Below, one piece after another: positions 56,300-64,000 of a stretch of 64,000 nucleotides of DNA. The notes under the pieces were generated by a model, which did no database searches, was not told where the DNA came from, and worked only from the letters and a program-made list of their open reading frames with translations. The stretch comes from Macropodus opercularis (taxonomy: Eukaryota; Chordata; Actinopteri; Anabantiformes; Osphronemidae), in contig CM061092.1 in the NCBI GenBank assembly GCA_030770545.1, positions 20,337,501 to 20,401,500 on the forward strand. The letters run 5' to 3'. Made by a program: the position numbers and the translations under genes. Every line of letters begins with the position of its first letter. The first letter of the stretch is position 1.

Positions 56300-57764
56300 G
56301 CTGTAGTCTAGTATTAGTAGTAGTGTCCTACTAGTGGTAGCTGTAGTGTAGTATTAGTAGTAGTGTCTTACTAGTGGTAGCTGTAGTATAGTATTAGTAG
56401 TAGTGTCCTACTAGTGGTAGCTGTAGTGTAGTATTAGTAGTAGTGTCTTACTAGTGGTAGCTGTAGTATAGTATTAGTAGTACTGTCTTACTAGTGGTAG
56501 CTGTAGTGTAGTATTAGTAGTAGTTTCTTACTAGTGGTAGCTGTAGTCTAGTATTAGTAGTAGTGTCCTACTACTGGTAGCTGTAGTCTAGTATTAGTAG
56601 TAGTGTCCTACTAGTGGTAGCTGTAGTATAGTATTAGTAGTAGTGTCCTACTAGTGGTAGCTGTAGTGTAGTATTAGTAGTAGTGTCCTACTAGTGGTAG
56701 CTGTAGTCTAGTATTAGTAGTAGTGTCCTACTAGTGGTAGTTGTAGTGTAGTATTAGTAGTAGTGTCTTACTAGTGGTAGCTGTAGTGTAGTATTAGTAG
56801 TAGTAGTGTCTTACTAGTGGTAGCTGTAGTGTAGTATTAGTAGTAGTGTCCTACTAGTGGTAGTTGTAGTGTAGTATTAGTAGTAGTGTCCTACTAGTGG
56901 TAGCTGTAGTATAGTATTAGTAGTAGTGTCTTACTAGTGGTAGCTGTAGTGTAGTATTAGTAGTAGTGTCTTACTAGTGGTAGCTGTAGTGTAGTATTAG
57001 TAGTAGTGTCTTACTAGTGGTAGCTGTAGTGTAGTATTAGTAGTAGTGTCTTACTAGTGGTAGCTGTAGTGTAGTATTAGTAGTAGTGTCTTACTAGTGG
57101 TAGCTGTAGTGTAGTATTAGTAGTAGTGTCTTACTAGTGGTAGCTGTAGTGTAGTATTAGTAGTAGTGTCTTACTAGTGGTAGCTGTAGTGTAGTATTAG
57201 TAGTAGTGTCTTACTAGTGGTAGTTGTAGTGTAGTATTAGTAGTAGTGTCTTACTAGTGGTAGCTGTAGTGTAGTATTAGTAGTAGTGTCTTACTAGTGG
57301 TAGCTGTAGTGTAGTATTAGTAGTAGTGTCCTACTAGTGGTAGCTGTAGTGTAGTATTAGTAGTAGTGTCCTACTAGTGGTAGCTGTAGTATAGTATTAG
57401 TAGTAGTGTCCTACTAGTGGTAGCTGTAGTGTAGTATTAGTAGTAGTGTCCTACTAGTGGTAGCTGTAGTATAGTATTAGTAGTAGTGTCCTACTAGTGG
57501 TAGCTGTAGTGTAGTATTAGTAGTAGTGTCCTACTAGTGGTAGCTGTAGTGTAGTATTAGTAGTAGTGTCCTACTAGTGGTAGCTGTAGTGTAGTATTAG
57601 TAGTAGTGTCCTACTAGTGGTAGCTGTAGTATAGTATTAGTAGTAGTGTCTTACTAGTGGTAGTTGTAGTGTAGTATTAGTAGTATTGTCCTACTAGTGG
57701 TAGCTGTAGTATAGTATTAGTAGTAGTGTCTTACTAGTGGTAGCTGTAGTGTAGTATTAGTAGT
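56300..57764. repeat. 40-bp minisatellite, right copy
   Basis: The same 40-bp unit with the same rare markers (TAGTACTGTC near 56482, GTTTCTTAC near 56523, extra TAG near 56796). Relative to the left copy the marker with the extra TAG sits 7 units earlier, while the stretch after it is 6 units longer. New variants here include TGGTAGTTGT. Confidence 0.93.
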
Positions 57765-60020
57765 CGTGTTGCAACAGCTGTACTAGTCTAGCAGTAGCAG
57801 TGTTGTCGTAGTAGTATAAGTGTAGTACTCAAAGTAGTTTTTTAGTATGCATGTAGTAGTATTCAGTGTAGTAGTATAATGGTTGCGTGGTAGTAGTAGT
57901 CTTCGATTAGTGGTAGTATTGTACTAGTGTATTAGTAGGAGTAGTGTTGTTTTTTGTAGTAGTGTTATCGTAAGAGTGGTGTCGTCATAGTAGCAGTCTA
58001 GCAGTAGTATTGTACTATCTAGTATAGTGAAGTAAAGTATAGTATGTTATAGTGTGTGGGGTAGTGTAGTGGAGTTTGATTTAGTGTAGAGTCATATAGT
58101 CTAGTTTGGTTTAGTATAATATTGTACTAGTATTATAATATAATCTGTACTGTATTGTATACTGTAGTGTAGTTTAGCATAGATGTAAGATAGTCTAGTA
58201 GAGTGTAGTCTAGTATAGTTTGGAATAGTCTAATGTGTAGTGTACTGTAATATAGTGTAATATACTCAAGTTGTATTGTAATATAATATATAATTTCGTT
58301 TACAATAGTCCAGTGTGGTGTAGTATATCTTAATATAGTATAACATTGTGTACTATAGTTTAGTGTAGTGTAACATAGTCTAGTATAGTTTAGAATAGTC
58401 TAGCGTACTCTGTTATAGTTTAGCATTGTGTAATATAGGCTTGTATAGCTTAGAATAGTCTAGTGTCTGGTAGTGTAGTATAGTCTAGAGTAGTGTACTT
58501 TAGTATATGTAGTAGATATATATAGGTGTAATATAGCCTAATGTGGTTTAATGTAGTGTAGTAGAGAGCAATATTGTCTAGTGTAGCTAGAATAGTCTAG
58601 TGTAATTTGGTGTTGTTTATTATACTGTAGTATAGTGTAGTATACTGTAGTTTAATGTATTATAATCTAATGTACTAAAGTCTGTTATAGTGTAGTTTAA
58701 TATAGGGTATTATACTGTAGTATAGTGTAGTATACTGTAGTTTCATGTATTATAATCTAATGTACTAAAGTCTGTTATGGTGTAGTTTTGATGTAGAGTA
58801 ATATTGTCTAGTGTAGTGTAATATGGTCTGTTATAGTCTAGTTTTGTTTAGAGTAATGTAATATAGTATAGTGTAGTTTTAGTACAATGTAGTTTAACTT
58901 GATATACTCTCATATAGTGTAGTTTAGCAAGGTGTAATATATTTTAGTGTAGTAGAGTGTAATATAGGCTAGTAGAGTGTGCTTTATAGTAATATTGTTT
59001 ATTGTGGTGTAATATAGTTTAGTATAGAGAAGTATAATGTTTAGTACAGTGTAGTATAGTCTAATATAGTATAGTGTAGTAGAGTGTAACATGGTCAAGT
59101 AGAGTGTAGTCTAGTATAGTTTAGAATAGTCTAATGTAGTGTACTGTAATACATTATAATATAGCCTGTTGTAGTGTAGTTTAGTTTAGAATAGTCCTCA
59201 TTAATATAATTTAGCATTGTGTAATATACTCTAGATAGGAATTTTATTTATCCCGCAGTGGGGAAATTCTGGTGACCCAGCAGCAGCGGACAGACAGTCA
59301 GAAAAAAAGTTAATAATTACAAAAAAATAGTAAATTGTTTGACAATTCTAGTGTAGTTTAATGTAGTGTAATACAGTATAGTTTAGTTTATAATACTTTA
59401 CTATAATAAATATAGTTTAATTTATTGTAGTCTAGTACAGTTTAGTGTGATATAGTCTAATATAGTGTAGTAAAGTCAAATATTTTCTAGTCTAGTTTAG
59501 AGTAGTGTAATATATTATCGTGTAGTTTAGTATAACGCAGTCTAACTTAATATACTCTAGTATAGTGTAGTTTAGAATAGTGTCATATATTCTAGTGTAG
59601 TTTAGTTTAGTATAATGTAGTTTATTTTATATAATATAGTGAAGTAAAGTATAGTATATTATAGCCTGTTAAAGTGTAGGTTAGTGGAGTGTACTATAGT
59701 GTAATCTACTTTAGTTTCCAATAGTCCAGTGTAGTGCAGTATAGAGCAATAGTTTATTGAAGTGTAGTGTAACATAGTCTACTATAGTGTAGTAGAATTA
59801 GAATAATCTAATATAGTGTAGTGTACTGTAGTATAGTCTAGTTGTAGTGTAGTTTAATATAGTTTAGTTTACAGTAATCCAGTGTGGTGTATTATATCTT
59901 AATATAGTTTAACATTATGTACTATAGTCTAATAGTCTATAATTTAATATAGTCTAATATAGTGTAGTGTACTTTACAATAGTCCAGTGTGGTGTAGTAT
60001 ATCTTAATGTAGTTTAGTTT
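57765..60020. repeat. TAGT-rich low-complexity tract, right copy
   Basis: As in the left copy, with a 14-bp TAGT-type insertion near 58480 and a small rearrangement near 58735. It ends at the same base of m1 where the satellite starts. Confidence 0.8.
59232..59325 (+). mobile_element. Retroposon 3'-tail-like fragment, right copy
   Basis: Duplicate of 3612-3705, with the same TTTATTTATCCCGCAGTGGG and GAAATTC words. Confidence 0.5.
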
Positions 60021-63000
60021 TAGGATTGGTGGTTCAATTGAGTCCGTTCCTTAGGAGACAGGTCAGTTGTCAGCCATTCATTGAAACACTTGTTCAAATG
60101 ATTGTTACTGTGTTGTTTGTGTTCCGGAAGGGACAAAGCATTCGCCCACCTATCGGAGGATAGGTGTTTTTAATAACGCTTTGTTGTTTTTGAGTTTGTC
60201 AAGGTACAGAGCAGTCGTCGGTGGTTCCATTGACGCCTACTACTTGACCTGAGCTACAGAGGGAGCAGAGCAGTTGTTCTCCAGTCATTGAGTTGGTGGG
60301 TGAAATGTCTCTGGCTCTTTTCCTTGTGTTCCTCAGGTTATAGAGCAGTGGTCCACCAGTCGTAGGATTGGTGGTTCAGATACCTCTGACTTCCTCGGCA
60401 GACAGAACAGTTCTCCAGCAATCGTAGGTTTGGTGGGTCAGCTGACTCGGTTCCGTAGGAGACAGGTCAGTCATAAAGCAATCATTGGATCGGTGTTTCA
60501 ATGGAATTTGACTGTGCTATTTGTTTTCCACAAGTGACACGGCATTTGTCCACCAATCGTAGGTTTCGTGATTTCATTGACTATGTCTCTGTGAGTTGAC
60601 TTCCTCAGGAGACAGAACAGTTGTCTACCAATTGTAGGATTGGTGGTTCAATTGAGTCCGTTCCTTCGGAGACAGGTCAGTTGTCAGCCATTCATATAAA
60701 CACTTGTTCAAATGATTGTTACTGTGTTGTTTGTGTTCCGGAAGGGACAAAGTATTCGCCCACCTATCGGAGGATAGGTGTTTTAAAAACGCTTTGTTGT
60801 TTTTGAGTTTGTCAAGGTACAGAGCAGTCGTCGGTGGTTCCATTGACGCCTACTACTTGACCTGAGTTACAGAGGGAGCAGAGCAGTTGTTCTCCAGTCA
60901 TTGAGTTGGTGGGTGAAATGTCTCTGGCTCTTTTCCTTATGTTCCTCAGGTTATAGAGCAGTGGTCCACCAGTCGTAGGATTGGTGGTTCAGATACCTCT
61001 GACTTCTTGACCTGACTTCCTCGGCAGACAGAACAGTCGTCCAGCAATCGTAGGTTTGGTGGGTCAACTGACTCGGTTCCGTAGGAGACAGGTCAGTCAT
61101 AAAGCAATCATTGGATCGGTGTTTCAATGGAATTTGACTGTGCTATTTGTGTTCCACAAGTGATACGGCATTTGTCCACCAATCGTAGGTTTCGTGATTT
61201 CATTGACTATGTCTCTGTGAGTTGAGTTCCTCAGGAGACAAAACAGTGTTTCACCAATCGTAGGTTTCGTGATTTCATTGACTATGTCTCTGTGAGTTGA
61301 GTTCCTCAGGAGACAAAACAGTGTTTCACCAATCATAGGTTTGGTGTTTCAGATGCCTCTGACCTCTAGACCTGACTTCCTCAGGAGACAGAACAGTTGT
61401 CTACCAATTGTAGGATTGGTGGTTCAATTGAGTCCGTTCCTTCGGAGACAGGTCAGTTGTCAGCCATTCATATAAACACTTGTTCAAATGATTGTTACTG
61501 TGTTGTTTGTGTTCCGGAAGGGACAAAGTATTCGCCCACCTATCGGAGGATAGGTGTTTTAAAAACGCTTTGTTGTTTTTGAGTTTGTCAAGGTACAGAG
61601 CAGTCGTCGGTGGTTCCATTGACGCCTACTACTTGACCTGAGTTACAGAGGGAGCAGAGCAGTTTTTCTCCAGTCATTGAGTTGGTGGGTGAAATGTCTC
61701 TGGCTCTATTCCTTGTGTTCCTCAGGTTATAGAGCAGTGGTCCACCAGTCGTAGGATTGGTGGTTCAGATACCTCTGACTTCTTGACCTGACTTCCTCGG
61801 CAGACAGAACAGTTGTCCAGCAGTCGTAGGTTTGGTGGGTCAACTGACTCGGTTCCGTAGGAGACAGGTCAGTCATAAAGCAATCATTGGATCGGTGTTT
61901 CAATGGAATTTGACTGTGCTATTTGTGTTCCACAAGTGACACGGCATTTGTCCACCAATCGTAGGTTTCGTGATTTCATTGACTATGTCTCTGTGAGTTG
62001 ACTTCCTCAGGAGACAGAACAGTTGTCTACCAATCGTAGGATTGGTGGTTCAATTGAGTCAGTTCCTTCGGAGACAGGTCAGTTGTCAGCCATTCATTGA
62101 AACACTTGTTCAAATGATTGTTACTGTGTTGTTTGTGTTTCGGAAGGGACAAAGCATTCGCCCACCTATCGGAGGATAGGTGTTTTTAATAACACTTTGT
62201 TGTTTTTGAGTTTGTCAAGGTACAGAGCAGTCGTCGGTGGTTCCATTGACGCCTACTACTTGACCTGAGTTACAGAGGGAGCAGAGCAGTTGTTCTCCAG
62301 TCATTGAGTTGGTGGGTGAAATGTCTCTGGCTCTTTTCCTTGTGTTCCTCAGGTTATAGAGCAGTGGTCCACCAGTCGTAGGATTGGTGGTTCAGATACC
62401 TCTGACTTCTTGACCTGACTTCCTCGGCAGACAGAACAGTTGTCCAGCAATCGTAGGTTTGGTGGGTCAACTGACTCGGTTCCGTAGGAGACAGGTCAGT
62501 CATAAAGCAATCATTGGATCGGTGTTTCAATGGAATTTGACTGTGCTATTTGTGTTCCACAAGTGACACGGCATTTGTCCACCAATCGTAGGTTTCGTGA
62601 TTTCATTGACTATGTCTCTGTGAGTTGAGTTCCTCAGGAGACAAAACAGTGTTTCACCAATCGTAGGTTTCGTGATTTCATTGACTATGTCTCTGTGAGT
62701 TGAGTTCCTCAGGAGACAAAACAGTGTTTCACCAATCATAGGTTTGGTGTTTCAGATGCCTCTGACCTCTAGACCTGACTTCCTCAGGAGACAGAACAGT
62801 TGTCTACCAATCGTAGGATTGGTGGTTCAATTGAGTCAGTTCCTTAGGAGACAGGTCAGTTGTCAGCCATTCATTGAAACACTTGTTCAAATGATTGTTA
62901 CTGTGTTGTTTGTGTTCCGGAAGGGACAAAGCATTCGCCCACCTATCGGAGGATAGGTGTTTTTAATAACGCTTTGTTGTTTTTGAGTTTGTCAAGGTAC

Positions 63001-64000
63001 AGAGCAGTCGTCGGTGGTTCCATTGACGCCTACTACTTGACCTGAGTTACAGAGGGAGCAGAGCAGTTGTTCTCCAGTCATTGAGTTGGTGGGTGAAATG
63101 TCTCTGGCTCTTTTCCTTGTGTTCCTCAGGTTATAGAGCAGTGGTCCACCAGTCGTAGGATTGGTGGTTCAGATACCTCTGACTTCCTCGGCAGACAGAA
63201 CAGTTGTCCAGCAATCGTAGGTTTGGTGGGTCAACTGACTCGGTTCCGTAGGAGACAGGTCAGTCATAAAGCAATCATTGGATCGGTGTTTCAATGGAAT
63301 TTGACTGTGCTATTTGTGTTCCACAAGTGACACGGCATTTGTCCACCAATCGTTGGTTTCGTGATTTCATTGACTATGTCTCTGTGAGTTGAGTTCCTCA
63401 GGAGACAGAACAGTGTTTCACCAATCGTAGGTTTCGTGATTTCATTGACTAATATCTCTGTGAGTTGAGTTCCTCAGCAGACAAAACAATGTTTCACCAA
63501 TCATAGGTTTGGTGTTTCAGATACTTCTGACTTCTTGACCTGACTTCCTCAGGAGACAGAACAGTTGTCTACCAATCGTAGGATTGGTGGTTCAATTGAG
63601 TCCGTTCCTTAGGAGACAGGTCAGTTGTCAGCCATTCATTGAAACACTTGTTCAAATGATTGTTACTGTGTTGTTTGTGTTCCGGAAGGGACAAAGCATT
63701 CGCCCACCTATCGGAGGATAGGTGTTTTTAATAACGCTTTGTTGTTTTTGAGTTTGTCAAGGTACAGAGCAGTCGTCGGTGGTTCCATTGACGCCTATTA
63801 CTTGACCTGAGTTACAGAGGGAGCAGAGCAGTTGTTCTCCAGTCATTGAGTTGGTGGGTGAAATGTCTCTGGCTCTTTTCCTTGTGTTCCTCAGGTTATA
63901 GAGCTGTGGTCCACCAGTCGTAGGATTGGTGGTTCAGATACCTCTGACTTCTTGACCTGACTTCCTCGGCAGACAGAACAGTTGTCCAGCAATCGTAGGT
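60021..64000. repeat. Satellite array, right copy (runs off the window)
   Basis: About five HOR copies starting at the same base of m1 as the left array. The first HOR has GAGCTACAG in m4 and a shortened m6, like the left-array HOR beginning near 9603; the next two have CATTCATATAAACAC in m2 and CCTTCGGAG in m1, like the left-array HOR near 8904. The HOR order therefore differs although the edge is the same. Confidence 0.93.

Larger units (their letters stand above)
55655..60020. repeat. Segmental duplication, right copy
   Basis: Matches 1-4392 nearly base for base. A 14-bp insertion near 58480 and a net loss of one minisatellite unit account for the total length difference. Here the upstream sequence is visible: the copy follows directly on the duplicated CCAAT/CRE promoter region with no boundary element. 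Confidence 0.9.

Noticed and set aside
1..64000. tRNA, rRNA or histone repeats as the basis of the long period
   Set aside because: I found no cloverleaf, rRNA-like or histone-like sequence on either strand.

Overview
The window is vertebrate nuclear DNA, most likely from a teleost fish. It has spliced-gene signals (exons, GT-AG introns, ZNF143-like and CRE/CCAAT promoter motifs), two Tf1/sushi-type chromovirus LTR retrotransposons, a class I endogenous retrovirus, a fish-type retroposon tail and megasatellite-scale tandem repeats. There is no bacterial-style gene organisation; almost every short open frame in the satellite is a by-product of the repeat.

Layout. 1-4392: a candidate 99-bp exon (87-185), a 40-bp minisatellite (about 636-2150) and a TAGT-rich low-complexity tract (2151-4392). 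4393-27672: a 23.3-kb satellite built from ten diverged 60-75-bp monomers arranged as a 702-bp higher-order repeat (HOR), about 30 copies; one monomer (m9) is present 1-4 times per HOR, giving 702/777/852-bp versions. 27673-41315: a dead Tf1/sushi element (A) whose 5' LTR abuts the truncated satellite. 30522-39562: a 9.04-kb defective class I endogenous retrovirus inserted into A, with 560-bp LTRs and a CTTAC target duplication. 41608-47160: a second Tf1/sushi element (B), complete, with 602-bp LTRs that look identical and a TTCAC target duplication. 47373 to about 51970: a minus-strand multi-exon host gene I do not recognise, with phase-compatible exons, one apparent frameshift and a ZNF143-like bidirectional promoter. 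54558-55390: a tandemly duplicated CCAAT+CRE promoter pointing rightward. From 55655 the window repeats itself: 55655-60020 is a near-identical copy of 1-4392, and 60021-64000 re-enters the same satellite with its HOR variants in a different order. The locus is therefore either a roughly 55.6-kb tandem segmental duplication or a falsely duplicated haplotype.

Most interesting signals. (i) The retroviral leader holds four consecutive perfect stem-loops with unrelated stems but a shared 8-nt loop GAMGTANT, followed by a 12-bp palindrome: a candidate packaging/dimerisation module. (ii) Between protease and reverse transcriptase, the retroviral pol frame encodes a domain with two H-x-(T/S) motifs, suggestive of a 2H phosphoesterase. 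(iii) gag and protease are in one frame separated by UGA in the strong readthrough context UGA-CUAG. (iv) Elements A and B have unrelated primer-binding sites, yet each is complementary over 10 nt to its own LTR about 25-30 nt downstream of a TATA-like box, the signature of Tf1-type self-priming. (v) Satellite monomers begin with a hairpin whose stem shows a compensatory change between monomers.

How the parts relate. The satellite, minisatellite and promoter form the repeated scaffold. The three LTR elements are successive insertions (A oldest, then the retrovirus inside A; B youngest by its LTRs). The rightward CCAAT/CRE promoter and the 99-bp exon direct any transcript into the minisatellite and satellite of the following copy.
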